A program made the position numbers and the translations under genes. Of a stretch of 64,000 bases of DNA, positions 1 through 11,782 are shown piece after piece. The notes under the pieces are model-generated. The model was given only the letters and a program-made list of their open reading frames with translations. It ran no database searches and was not told where the DNA came from. The DNA is from Lepidurus packardi (Eukaryota > Arthropoda > Branchiopoda > Notostraca > Triopsidae), in assembly GCA_023053545.1 (NCBI GenBank), contig JAKZAN010000004.1:12127235-12191234 (forward strand), in the 5' to 3' direction. Position 1 is the stretch's first letter. Every line of letters starts with the position of its first letter.

Positions 1-40
1 CCATGTTTTTGGGTTTCGGATTTTTTTTTTATTAGAAATA

Positions 41-71
<31 letters not shown>

Positions 72-478
72 GTTATTTTTGTTTTAATTCCTTCAGATTG
101 GTCTTGTTTTTTGTTTAATTCTTATAAACGTGAGCGTATTTTTTAAGCATTTAATTATATTTTTGTATTTATTTATTAATATATGGTTTTATTTATTATT
201 TATTAAATACCTAGTAATTCGTTTTAAATAGCTACGTTTATACTAAGTCTTTTTAATTGAATTGCATTTTTTATCATGGGGTAATTCACCTTATTTTGTG
301 CTACATTAGTTCGTTTATTGAATTATTGTTAATTTATTTTATTTTTATGATATTTTATCATGAATTTTTATGGAATTTACTTTGTGTTTTTGTAATTTAT
401 TACGGAGGATGCGTAGGAAGATCTTAGGTAGACACAAGGAGAAGAAGAGGGAAAATTATGTTTTTTTTTTTTTTTTAG
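1..478. other. AT-rich intron upstream of the first visible MGAT4 exon
   Basis: No coding exon is recognisable here. The stretch is very AT-rich with long T runs, and ends in a polypyrimidine tract and AG at 477-478, the acceptor for the exon at 479. That exon starts by completing a split codon (intron phase 1), so coding sequence must exist further upstream, outside the window. An open frame beginning at 370 is read-through of the T-rich intron into the exon. Confidence 0.7.
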
Positions 479-3400
479 GTAACTTGAACTCGGAGATTGC
501 TACCAACCCACCTTTGGATGAGATTATGCAAGTGGATGTGCAACGCTTAATTAACCATCCCAATCACGGCCAAGATTTACGAGTGCCAACGATCTTTAGC
601 TTCTTTCCTCATTTGCTTAAAGATCCTGCCAGTTTAGTGCCGGCCGTAGTGGTTGGCCAAGGGAAACCTTTCGGTAAGATTGCCTTTTTTTCTTCTTTTT
701 TTAGACGGAAATCCGGGTTAAATTCGTTTTTTCTTTTCTTAATAAGCCGTTGAAATGCAAGGTCAGTTTGAGAAAAAGAAAAGTATATCTCTAGCGTTAA
801 TAGTAATTGAGATATGAACCGCCGACTGTTCTTACCCTAAGCTCCGCCCCTTGCCGCGGGCATTTCTCCATAAGGAAATAACAACCTCTGCTTATTACTG
901 ACGATCAAAATTGGAATTTAGAAAATTTTTTTAGAATTTTGCTGTGGAAAAAGTCAAAAAGAACGTTTTTCAGAATTTCAGAATCTTAAAAGAACCTTCC
1001 CGACCGATTGTTGTAGTGTTTATTTTTCATGTTTGAAGGGTTATTGTCGGAAATAAAGTTCAGTGAAGCGAGCCTGTTGCCATCTGTCGGGCTTTTTTGG
1101 CACCAAGTGGGAGCGAAAGTTGTTGTTTCTTTTGCTGCCCTCTACCCCATAAAAAACGAACGTTTTGTAGCCCTGGGGCATTTTAGTATTCAGATTCCTA
1201 TATCTCGGGATTGGTGCCAGCTAGGGGAAAAAAGAAAACGGTTTCGGGTTTGGACAGATCACCAGCTTACATTCGTTCTGTTCAAAGATTATTTTTTGAA
1301 AAAAATATTGATTTTTTTTTTGTGCTTTTTTGGGGTGAATACTACAGTTCCGGTCGTGCTGGGCATTCCTACAGTGAAACGGGAAGCGCAAAGCTACTTA
1401 CTACCCACGCTGGATAGTTTATTAAGGAGCATGTCGGACGTGGAAAAGAACCAGACGCTCATTGTGGTCTTTATCGCGGAAACGGACCTCGACTACGTCA
1501 CCAACTTGGTGGAGAAGCTCAAAAAGCAGTCTGTATCCACATTTCTTGAATTGCTGACAGTGGGTCTATAAAATATGCTTTTTTTCTTCTTCTGCTTCTT
1601 CTCTTGGAGGTTTCCTGACGCTTTACAGGCAGGCGTGTTGGAAATTATAGCTCCGCCCCCTTCGTATTACCCGGATTTGGACCAAGTGCCGCTATCTATG
1701 GGTGACTCGAAAGAGCGCGTTCGATGGCGCACCAAACAGAATTTGGATTATGCGTTCCTCATGATGTATGCGCAATCCAGGAGCATTTACTATGTCCAAC
1801 TCGAAGACGATATCCTCACCACCAAAGGCTACGTCACTTCCATGCTGGATTTCGCGCTCAGCAAAGCCGCCAAACGGGAAGAATGGTTTATCTTGGATTT
1901 TTGCCAGTTAGGATTCATAGGTACAGCCCTTTTCTAAATTTTTCAACAGAAATTCTATGGATTCTTTCGCATAGTAACGCAATTAGGGTTAATGATACTA
2001 AATTTAGGTTTCTTTCTATAATATACTTATAATATACTTAATAATAATAATATTCTTATAGTATACTTATAATATACTTATAATATTTTAATATTGTAAG
2101 TATATATTCTATATGTACTTAAATATACTATAATATATAATGTATTTGCGTTTTAGGTTACTTGAAGGAATAATTAATCAAAATAGAACTAAATTAATAA
2201 GTAAATAATTCGAAATAATTCAGAATAATTCCTAAAAGAATCCACTTATTGAGACAATTCGGAACTGCTGAAATAAAAAAAAAAAATTTTTTTAGGGAAA
2301 ATGTTTCATAATGTCGACCTGCCTTATGTCGTCATGTACGCAATTATGTTCCACACCGATAAACCCGTGGATTGGCTCATTGAACCGCTCATTCAAGTTC
2401 GTTATTGTCCCCACGACGCAGTAAATATAACTCGATTTTTATTACATTTCCGAGAAAATTATGGATTTATTTGTGTTATATTCGGGTTATTGTGTTTAGA
2501 AAAAATGTGCGCAAATTCGAAGTGCCAAATGGGTTCATTATAAGCCATCCTTGTTTCAACACGTGGGGATGACATCCTCTTTGAAAGGCAAAGTCCAAAA
2601 GCTCAAGGTAAAAAAAAACAAACAAAGTCGTTAAGGCTCCCGAACACCTTGGCTCTTACACATTTTTTCAATTTTTTTCTATAATTTTGTAGAAAAAATT
2701 TCTGAAATTTTTCAGTTTTTTCGGCGTAACAAGTTAGTAACTGGAACTTAAGTTTCTATTATAGGAAATAGGTGGGCTAACAAAGTTTCCATTGTTTGTA
2801 CACATTTCTTTTTTGAATTTCTTACGCAAGGCAAAATGAATTTCTTATTGCAAAACAATAACAAACTGTCAGCGCCATCTCTGTTTCACGTCAATAAGCT
2901 AAGGTATACGGGAGCCTGAAAGTAATGATTAAGAATCATAATAAGATCAAAAGAAAGTTTGTTTAAGAAATAATCTTATAAAAAAATGGACAGAAGTAGT
3001 CGATAATGTGCCCGTTAGATGGCACAGTTTTGACTAAAGACAGTCCAACAACAACAACAATGATTAAGAAAACAAGTAATACACGTAATAAGTAATGCGT
3101 AAAGTACTAACAAATGTACTAATAATAATAATTATTATTATTATTATTATTATTATTATCTTGATGTTTTTACAGGACAAACAGTTTGGTAAACTTCCGC
3201 TTTTCACGTCCCACGCCAATCCGTCTGCTCGTATTACATGTCCTGTCAAAGCTTACAAGCAACATACCATAGAAAGAGCCTATAAAGGAGAAACATTCTT
3301 CTGGGGTTTGATGCCCCAAGCCGGGGATCTAGTACTTATCGAGTTGGACACGCCTACTATCGTCAAGGGGTGATTATACTCCTTTTTTTAAGTGATTTCT

Positions 3401-4030
3401 CGTAAAAAAGTGTCGTTTACATCTCCGAAAATTGGCTTAAAAAAAAGGATATTTTCTAAAGTTAGAGACTACCAACTGATAGTATAGGTGTGTAACTGTC
3501 ATAAGCTCCGCCCTTAAGGGAGAAAGTCTAAGATAACCTTTTACGTCCTAAGAAGGTTTTTTATCTTCAATAATATTGTTATTTTTTCCCCTAGATTCAA
3601 ATTCCGGAGCGGAAATTACGAACATCCCTCAGATCTCTTGTATAATACCACTGTGGAAGTATTGCCCGTCATTCCACCCGCCACTACCAAAGAACTACCT
3701 TTACCTGATGGTTTTTACGTTGTGGGTACGCTTGAAATCGATTCTAAACCTTTTCAATTCCCATTTTTTTCGATTGAAAAACCCAAATCCACGTGGAACG
3801 TTCAAAATTCTGTCATTTCTAGGACATTTTAATGATTTGGGCGTGGCGGAAGGCAAGATTGACTCCCAGTGGGGTCCTTTACGAAGTGTGCGACTGCACA
3901 TACAGAGTGAAAGCAAAAATTGGGTCATTTTAAGCGAAGTAAACGAAAAAAGCCGTGGTTTTTCTTCAATTTCGTTGTGTCCGCCTTTTTTTCTTCGCTT
4001 TAGATTGCATTGGAGACTGCCAAGAGCTGA
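479..4030 (+). CDS. MGAT4: MGAT4-type alpha-1,3-mannosyl-glycoprotein 4-beta-N-acetylglucosaminyltransferase (GnT-IV), 5'-partial
   Basis: Seen: nine exons, 479-673, 1348-1532, 1629-1920, 2296-2420, 2500-2607, 3176-3369, 3595-3725, 3823-3938 and 4004-4030 (stop TGA), joined in frame by GT-AG introns of 75-674 nt; about 457 residues. Family hallmarks run in order: LRVPTIFSFFPHLL, VVLGIPTVKRE, GDSKERVRWRTKQNLDY, the acidic YYVQLEDD motif that fits the metal/UDP-GlcNAc site, a P(V/I)DWL segment, SLFQHVG, FFWGLMPQAGD, TTVEVLP and a final VILSE. Known: GnT-IV adds a beta-1,4 GlcNAc to the alpha-1,3 mannose arm of N-glycans in the Golgi, starting a branch. Missing: the cytoplasmic tail, membrane anchor and stem, encoded upstream of the window. 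The last exon adds only eight residues (IALETAKS), matching the short end of known MGAT4 proteins. The A or B paralogue cannot be assigned. Confidence 0.93.
2851..2922 (-). repeat. dispersed repeat family A, copy inside an MGAT4 intron
   Basis: The segment contains an AACAATAACAAAC run, then AGCGCCATCT, a TCAATAAGCTAAGG block and ACGGGAGCCT. The same blocks in the same order, on either strand, recur near 8146, 15669, 15930, 57395 and 57790. It lies in the intron between 2607 and 3176 in reverse orientation relative to the copies at 15.7-16.0 kb. I see no coding capacity, so it looks like a short non-autonomous interspersed element. Confidence 0.6.
3121..3160. repeat. (AAT/ATT)n microsatellite
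   Basis: About 13 trinucleotide units lie just upstream of the acceptor of the MGAT4 exon at 3176. It gives spurious poly-isoleucine open frames on both strands. Confidence 0.9.
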
Positions 4031-4224
4031 TGGAGATGGAAATGGATTCCGTTCGCTGGAGTTTTCGCACCAAAATTCAAGAAATATCTTCCTCGACCCC
4101 CAAAGTACTCCCGGTGAGATGCCTTTGCCAATCAATCAATCACTAGTCTGGGACATACGAAAAAAATATCCCTTTTTCCGGGAATTTTTGGTCTATTTTG
4201 GTCTTTTTGTCCCCATACAAAAAT

Positions 4225-4230
4225 AATAAA
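4225..4230 (+). promoter_or_regulatory. candidate poly(A) signal of MGAT4
   Basis: AATAAA lies 195 bp after the MGAT4 stop codon and is the first AATAAA downstream. The actual cleavage site cannot be seen. Confidence 0.5.
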
Positions 4231-4689
4231 AAGAAATTAAATTCAACACCCCCCTTTTTTTTAAAAAAAAGCCTGTCTTTAGAGATGAACCCTTTGCTCC
4301 CCTGCAAAAAAAAGTAAAAGATTTAGGAAGAAATTTACATGTGGAACGCACAATATGGTCATTTTCAAGGCTCGCCGAGTGAATAGAGAAAGAGACAAGC
4401 TGGTTTTTGAATGGATCTCGAAAAGGACGATGGAGTTCAATTCACTTATGGCCTTAAAAAAGAAAACAAAAAAGAACCTTGGACTCTTTCCCTTTTGCTG
4501 AAAAGAAATTGAAAAAGGCATAAAAAATTTAAGAAGAAATTGCCCCCCCCCCCCCCCAAAAAAAAATTAGGAGCAAGTGAAATTTTTGTAAAATTATGTC
4601 ACCCCATATAATGAATGTACAGTGGCTTTAAATGAAGGCTTAATATTACAAGGTTTTATACATAAAAGAAATCTGGTATAAATTTGTTA

Positions 4690-5515
4690 ATTTTTTTCAG
4701 AAAATTCTTTAAATTTGTGGAGCATTTCTGCAAATTTCTTCAATTTCTTTAAAGCAGCTCGATTTCTTTCCATCTTTTCAACTTCTTCAAGTCTGTTAAA
4801 AAATATTTTGATTTATTCAAGAATTTAGTTAAATTTGTTCAAGAATGTATTGAATTTCTTCAACACTTCCATAAATTTCTCGAGCATTTCTGCAAATTTC
4901 TTCACTTTCTTTAAAGCAGCTCGATTTCTTTCAATCTTTTCAATTTCTTCAAGTCTGTTAAAACATATTTTGATTTATTCAAAAATTTAGTTACATTTCT
5001 TCAAGAACGACATTTCCATAAATTTCTGGAGCATTTCTGCAAATTTCTTTAAAGCAGCTCGATTTCTTTCAATATTTTCAACTTTTTCAAGTCTGTTAAA
5101 AATATTTCGATTTATTCAAGAATTTAGTTAAATTTCTTCAAGAATGTATTGAATTTCTTCAACATTTCCATAAATTTCTGGAGCATTTCTGCAAATTTCT
5201 TCACTTTCTTTAAAGCAGCTCGATTTCTTTCAATCTTTTCAACTTTTTCAAGTCTGTTAAAACATATTTTGATTTATTCAAAAATTTAGTTACATTTCTT
5301 CAAGAACAACATTTCCATAAATTTCTGGAGCATTTCTGCAAATTTCTTTAAAGCAGCTCGATTTCTTTCAATATTTTCAACTTTTTCAAGTCTGTTAAAA
5401 ATATTTTGATTTATTCAAGAATTTAGTTAAATTTCTTCAAGAATGTATTGAATTTCTTCAACATTTCCACACATTTCTCGATCATTTCTGCAAATAATTT
5501 CCTTTAAATCTTCTC
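4690..5515. repeat. higher-order tandem repeat, ~300 bp dimer of 162 + 138 bp units
   Basis: The landmark GCAGCTCGATTTC recurs at about 4754, 4916, 5054, 5215 and 5353, giving spacings of 162, 138, 161 and 138 bp. Two related monomers therefore alternate, and the pair is the repeating unit. The longer monomer carries an extra AAGAATGTATTGAATTTC-type segment. Diverged, T-rich relatives continue to about 6120. No gene is present. Confidence 0.85.
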
Positions 5516-7640
5516 AGTTTCGTTAAATATGTTCGATTTCTTCACAAATTTCTTCAAGATTTCTACGAATTTCTAAAGATTTCTTAATATTTCTTACTTA
5601 TTTCTTTCAGTTTCACAAAATCTCTCTAGGTTTCTTTAAATTTCTTGAACACTTGTGCAAATGTATTGAAATTGGTTTTAAATCTTCACGTTTCTTTCTA
5701 TCATCTCAATTTTTTACATCTTTTCAATTTCTTCGTTTGTTAAAAAACCATTTTCGATTTCTTCAAGAATTCGTAAAATTCCTTCCAAGATTCCCACAAA
5801 TCTCTCAAGTTTCTTGAACATTTCTGCAAATGGCATCAATTTCTTTTAAACCTTCTCCATTTCTTTAAATCTATTAGAAAATCGAGTTTTCTTCAAGAAT
5901 TTCTTTAAATTTCTTCACCATTCCACAAATTTCTTAAAAATTACTAAATTTCTAACAGATAGTCTAAAAAATTACTAGAAATTACTAAATTTCTAAAAGA
6001 TAATCTAAAAAAATTCTTAAAAATAACTAAACATCTTCTTAAAAAATCTAAAAATTCTAAATTCTTAGAATTTCTCAAGTCTCTAAGTTTCTTCAGATTT
6101 TCTCCATTGCTTCAAATGTCTCGAAAGTTCTGAATTTTTCTTCGCATTCTTCGGCTGTATTCAAGTGATTATGGTTAAAAGCTTGAATTCCTTCGAATGC
6201 GGGATAAATGTCACTTAAATTAACTCATTTTTCTCCACGCAGTGCAGAAATAGGACCAATCTGCTTCGCATTTCTTTAAAAAATATATTTCTCCGACCCT
6301 TGCGGCAAATTAAATTAGCCAGGAAAAATTCCAGTATGGTACTCTGGAGGAAACCATTTGAGCGTTCTTTCTCGTGCACAACCCCCACTCTTAATTCTTT
6401 AATTCTCCAATTCTCAGCGCTGCAAGACACCGCAAGAATCGATTTCATCTTTGAGCCCCAAAGAAAAGGCATTTCTGCAAGCGACCGATTTGCAGCTCAT
6501 AAAATTTCATTAGCTCCCTTTCCTTTTCGCCCTCAACCCCCCTACTTTATTAGCTCCCAAGACGACTTAAACTAAACTAACTAAACTAACTAAATAAAAG
6601 GTAAACTAAATAACTAAATAAAATAAATTTTTCAAAAATTAAGAAAAAAATCTGCCAAAAATATTTGTTAAAATTCTAATCAAAAACAGATTTCTCCAGG
6701 GATTTCTAAGCTTTTAACTCAGTTTTTTGTCGAAATATTGGCAGTTTTTTTTAGCTTATAAGATTGGGGAGGTAGATTGAGGGTGGTAAAGAGGGGGAGG
6801 GAAGGTGTGATAAATGGGCTTTTTGACATGCGAGAGTCATCAAGAACCTCTGGAACGTCTTGGTACGAGTGAAATTCACCCTCTATTAACCCCGCCCCTT
6901 CATTCGAAACCCCTTGGAAAATATGGGTATTCGCAGTACAAAAAGAAACACCCCAAATGGATGATCGATTACCCCCATTGCCTCGGGGCATTAAAATAGA
7001 GCCGATCGGATGGGATACTTCAGTGTCAGATTTATCACATAACGACTCTCTTTTCATAAAAAAATAACTATTTTTTTATATTTCTTTTAAAGGGAGGATG
7101 GGATATTGACAAGAGAGACAGAGAGTAATTTTAGGATTCTATAGACACCTGTCTTTTATTTTTTATTTCTATTTAAAAAAAAAATTACGATGAACTAGTC
7201 TTGTCCACGGGAAAGACAGAGTGGGCTGTCTTTTTGGAAATAGAGCCATTTATTTAGTTCCCGACAGGAGTTTATGTTAATTCCCAAGCTGAACTATAAA
7301 TTCTGGGAATTTTTTCTTTCTTTCTTTTGGAGGGTGGGGGTGGAGGGTGATAGACTGATTTGGGTGGTTTAATTAGGATCAAAGAGGTGCTAGAGAGTCG
7401 TTAGCATTGACTGAGGAAGGCATGCGTCGAAATGACGTAAGCAGTATTTTTTAAATTTTTTGGGTGGTTTTTGGGGAGTAAGGGGGTGATTTAGGTGATT
7501 CTGGATCGAGTAAAGGCATGATCGAGTAAGGTCTGATCACAAATTTTGTAAAGAATTCGAAATCAATAGATTGCTAACATATGGTATAGTGCATCGAGGG
7601 ACGTTGACGACGTCATCAACCCCATTATACCCGTTTCTTT
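5516..7640. other. intergenic, no gene recognised
   Basis: To about 6120 this is decayed TTTCTTNAAATTTCT-like sequence related to the satellite on its left. Around 6565-6630 there is a short AACTAAACTAACTAAA-type simple repeat. The remainder is unique-looking AT-rich DNA. Open frames at 6215-6575 and 6719-7057 resemble no family I know and overlap on opposite strands. Confidence 0.6.
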
Positions 7641-7667
7641 TTTTTGCGTGTCTGTACTGTACGTTAC

Positions 7668-8092
7668 TATTGCAAGAAGTTAATGACTTCAAAAAGATCC
7701 TCCTTAAGGGTTATAGTACAAGTCTGTGATGCCAAAGCCGTTTTAAAACTTACCGCATCTCTCTACGACATTCCGTTACCGAGTAAAGGCCTATTATTGT
7801 TTTATTGGTCGCCTCAGGGCATGGCGTCCTTCGGGCGGAGCCTGCGTGACGTCATGTTGTTCCTTTCCAAACTGTTTTCCATAACAATTCCGTTATTACT
7901 GGTCAGAAATCCGTGATCAAGGTGTCATTCTTCAGGGAAATGCGCGCCCTAACTTAATATAATAAGAACACTACTGTACTTTCCGAATTTCTTTCTCCTC
8001 TAGACCATAACTTGTAATGTGCCTTAATACCCACTGGAAAATATTAGCGAAATTTCAAGGATATTCAAAAGTACCTTTTACGAGAACCCCAG
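7668..8092 (+). repeat. dispersed repeat family B, copy 1 (~425 bp)
   Basis: It aligns along its whole length with 9826-10243. The shared core includes CGGGCGGAGCCTGCGTGAC leading into the palindrome TGACGTCA at 7847-7854. The last ~160 bp are nearly identical between copies and the first ~120 bp clearly diverged. I see no long open frame and no terminal inverted repeats, so it is a non-coding element or segmental duplicate. Confidence 0.8.
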
Positions 8093-8145
8093 GATATATC
8101 TCACTTAATATTATCTCACTTAATATTTGCGAAAGTCTTGCGTAC

Positions 8146-8225
8146 GTAACGCAAAACAGTAACAAAGATCAACGCCATCTATGACTGTTTTGTATCAATA
8201 AGCTCGATGTACGGAAGCATAAAAA
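8146..8225 (-). repeat. dispersed repeat family A, copy
   Basis: It contains AACAAAGATCAACGCCATCT followed by TCAATAAGCTCGATGTACGG, matching the block order of family A at 2851 and, reversed, at 15669 and 15930. The flanking TCTTGCGTAC is also found beside the copy at 16021. Confidence 0.55.
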
Positions 8226-9825
8226 GAACTGGAGAAAATGAAAAAAATGGAAAGAAATACGCAAGATGTCGAGAAGAAGCTGAAAATAAACTTCGTCGGT
8301 AAAGTTTGAAGGAGAAGAAAAATGAGAAAAAAACCTTAGGACAGGAAAAGGTTTCAGGAAGTATAATGGCCAAGTGCCATCAAAAATATTGCTCCAACGC
8401 CGACTTATCTCTTGCCGCCAGTTGAACTAACCCAACAAAAAAAATTACAAAAAATGGAAGGTTTTTCATTAGCTTTTTCGGCAAAAATATTATTGGAACG
8501 CACAAAAGGCACCTGCTTATATATACATCGTTAAGACGGATGAGGGTGTGCGAGGGGTAAAGGGGGGATAAAAAAAAATCCGTTGGCAAACAACAATCAC
8601 TATTGTTCTTGGACAACTGCGAACAAGACCCAAAAAGTTCTTATTTTCGTTTTTAATTACTCATTCTAACCCCACCAACCCCCTTTACTCCCCCCGTACC
8701 CGTAGCAATCGAAGCCAATTACTGTTTTTCTTTTATGAAACTATAGATTACGAGCTTTTGTTCGGAACGACCGCGAGAAATAAAAAAACAAAATGTAATA
8801 TCGATTAATTATTAAGAATTTTTTTTGGGCTAATTAATAGGAAAAATAGTAATTATTAAAATAAGAAGTACTTGAACAAAAAGAATCTAATAAGTACCAA
8901 TAAATAAATACCATCAATAATAAATAAATATAACAGAATAAAATAAATAATTTAATAAATTTAAAATAATGAAGTAATAAATAATTTAAAAGAATAAACG
9001 GAATAAAATAATTCATTTTTACTAGTATATAATTTGGAAGTCATTGGGAAAGAATAACGGAAAGAAGGGAATGCTAAGAAACTTAATTAGAATACAAAGA
9101 AATATTTCAAATTTTTTTTAGCGGATCCTGGAAGAAATATCGAACGATCTAGATCTTTGAAAGTTTTCTATAGTAAGATTTTTTTTTTTTTTGCTTTTGT
9201 TGTCACACAAGCCTTTGTAAGGCTTACACTATTCTCTTACAAAAAAAAGAAAAGACCGAGTTGATCAGCGGACATTTTTTGTTATTTTTTCGGATCCTTG
9301 TTTTGGTCAGCGGAAATACGGACCGAAACGAAAGAGAGCAATATTTCTGGGAGCAAGTTTCGTGCAACTGAGGGCAGTCTCTATTTTTTTCTTCCCGTGC
9401 GGTTTTTGTATTTCTTTTCACCTTTCGGTTACCTTTCAGTTCAAGACTTTTGGCTTGAGGGCAAACCTGTGGGAGCTCTCCATGGGGAACGTGCGATGCA
9501 CAAAACTCCAGACAATTTCTTTTTGCTTGTCCCTGCAAGAAGAAAGAATGGGATAAGAGGTAGGAAAAGGCTGAATTTTCTCTCTGTTTGGCTCCCATTT
9601 CTCCCCCTTGCTCTCTTCTTTTATTTCTTACTTTGGGATTGAAGAGGAATCATTAGAGGACAACAGCTTTCCCACTAATAGCAATAACAAAAATCCCTTT
9701 GGCTCTCTATCGTCCTTATTAGGAAAGAATTAAGGGTTGGGCCAAAAAACAAGCTCAAAGTGGAATAAATTCCTCTTCCGCTAGCTTACCAGCTAGTTAA
9801 AAAGGCTCTAACAGTTTATTTCCAC
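8226..9825. other. intergenic, no gene recognised
   Basis: AT-rich DNA with a low-complexity TAAATAAATA-rich stretch at about 8860-9010. The overlapping open frames at 9224-9642 on both strands have no recognisable motif and include T-run translations. I see nothing I would call functional. Confidence 0.5.
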
Positions 9826-10243
9826 TGTATAATGATGTCAAAAAGATTCTGTTTCGGATTATCATAGAAGCATGTGCTGTCAAAGCCTTTTTAAAAATTT
9901 ACTGCATTACTCTACGACGTTTGGTTACGGAGCAAAGGCCTATTATTGTTTTATTGGTCGCCTGCGGGCATGACGTCCCTTCGGGCGGGGCCTGCGTGAC
10001 GTCACTGACTCCCTGCCCAAACTGTTTCCCATAATAGTTTCCTTATTCCTGGTCAGAAATTCGCGACCAACGTGTCATTGTTCAGGGAACTGCGTGTTCT
10101 AACTTAATATAATAAGAACACTACTGTATTTTCCGAATTTCTTTCTCCTCTAGACCATAACTTGTAATGTGCCTTAATACCCACTGGATAATATTAGTGA
10201 AATTTCAAGGGTATTCAAAAGCTCCTTTTACGAGAACCCCAAG
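9826..10243 (+). repeat. dispersed repeat family B, copy 2
   Basis: Second copy of the element at 7668-8092, same orientation, about 1.75 kb of DNA between the copies. It carries the same CRE-like TGACGTCA (9997-10004) preceded by CGGGCGGGGCCTGCG. The 3' half, ending in a TTTTACGAGAACCCC block, is almost unchanged between copies. Confidence 0.8.
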
Positions 10244-11385
10244 ATGAAAAAGAAACCACTAGAAAGCGTTTTAATGACTCTCTGTTTGTCAATACTACAC
10301 AAATTCATGTAGAACCAAATTTCCTTTCCTCGAACGCGTTTGGGATTGTAAGACCCTGGGAAAGGTGGCATCTGAGAATGATAATGTTGGAAATGCAAAA
10401 CGAACGAGAGCTCCATATAAGAACAGAGCGAAAACAGACGCTCTTTTACGGAGAAGATCTCGTGGAGAAAACACTTGCCAAACGTTCTGGGTTCTGGGGG
10501 ATTGCCCCGCGTGCCTACATTTGCTCTGGCCTTTTCACATTTAAACCATTACTTGTAAACAAAATTACCTCAGTCGACCCAAACCTTTCTTGTTCTTAAA
10601 AAAATATTCTCCTTTTTTTTAAAAAAAAAAAGAAAAATATTCCTGTAACACTATTTAACGCTTTAACTATTTCTTCCGAGCTACAGAATCCTTCACTCAC
10701 GCGGCAGAAAAGGATTTCCAAAGTCCCACATGCATTTCCTAGAGTGGCGGAAGATATGAAGCAAAAAATACATCCGAACCCCTAAACGCTGGGCTAAACA
10801 TAAGCTTGCACGCCTTTTGATCCCACTCTCGGTTAGCCACACCCACTCGGAAGACTTTTTGTTCCATTTTTTAATAAAAGCAATATTTCTTTTAAAATCC
10901 TATCATCGAGCGATCACATTCATTTATCGTCCCCACACCCTACAAGCATTTTTTTTGTATATAAACAAGAAAATATATACAAAGCAACCGTAGTTAATTA
11001 GGATCAGTCGTCTTCTTCACCTGGGGCGAAATCGAAAATTGGACTCGCTGTTTAAAAAATAAATAAAAAAAAAATACTCGCCATAAAATATATTCTTTCA
11101 CTTTTGAAGTTTCTATTGTAAGAAAAAAGAATCAAAAAATACATGTTACACTAGGAAAAAACGAGAAAAAATTGAAGTATTTTCTTAAATTTAAGGGTTT
11201 TCCTAATTTTCACAACCTTTTCACATTTTCCACCAAAAACTATTAGACCTCCATTCATCCCCGCCCCAAGAGTAAGAAGAATAGTGAAGGATGGATATAA
11301 CGTATCCATTTTCCCGTCCATAAACAAAAAACAAGAGGAAGAAATACGCAATATGGCTGAAGCTTGTCCAATACAAGGTAACGCA
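10244..11385. other. intergenic, nothing recognised
   Basis: Mixed-composition DNA with T and A homopolymer runs. Short open frames at 10228-10599 have no family resemblance and no splice-consistent continuation that I can find. Confidence 0.5.
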
Positions 11386-11782
11386 GGAAACCAACTTGGA
11401 CCAGGCCGGACTCGTGGCGTTACTCCGGCTTGCCGAGCAGTGGTTCAACGATGAAAAAGGGAGACGTGTTAATGAAGTATAAAATTTTCCTCTAAAATGT
11501 GGTAAAAGAGTGAGATTCATTTCCTATGCATGCTGTAGGAAATTTTAACACCACTTCACCGTCTTTGGTTTCATCATCCAAACATACCACGTGAAAAAAA
11601 TAAAATAAAAACCAGCCCTTTCTGTTGGAGTGCCTGGCCGGTGAAGCGGCTATTAGACAAGCCGGAGCAAAGCCACGAAACCCGGCCCGTCCCCACACGC
11701 ATAGCTCGGTCCATAATTTTTTCGTTATTGAGCAAGCCGGAGTAACGCTACAACTCCGGCCTGGCACCCAAATGTTGTTTCC
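11386..11782. mobile_element. TIR (MITE-like) element, copy 1
   Basis: The left end, running from GGAAACCAACTTGG through GCGTTACTCCGGCTTGC to GATGAAAAA (11386-11458), is the reverse complement, with some mismatches, of the right end (about 11717-11782). The arms are therefore ~65-75 bp terminal inverted repeats around ~260 bp. A homologous element, alike inside as well as at the ends, lies at 22274-22761. There is no transposase frame, so it is most simply a non-autonomous DNA element. I could not identify a clear target-site duplication. Confidence 0.75.

Noticed and set aside
3064..3373. Poly-isoleucine open frames on both strands
   Set aside because: Translation of an (AAT)n microsatellite; only the plus-strand part from 3176 is a real exon.
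3701..4135. 144-codon minus-strand open frame across MGAT4
   Set aside because: Antisense to well-supported MGAT4 exons and introns; no motif and no splice continuation.
9224..9642. Overlapping open frames of 114-124 codons on both strands
   Set aside because: Phe/Leu-rich products of T/A-rich DNA that overlap each other; no motif, no splice partners.
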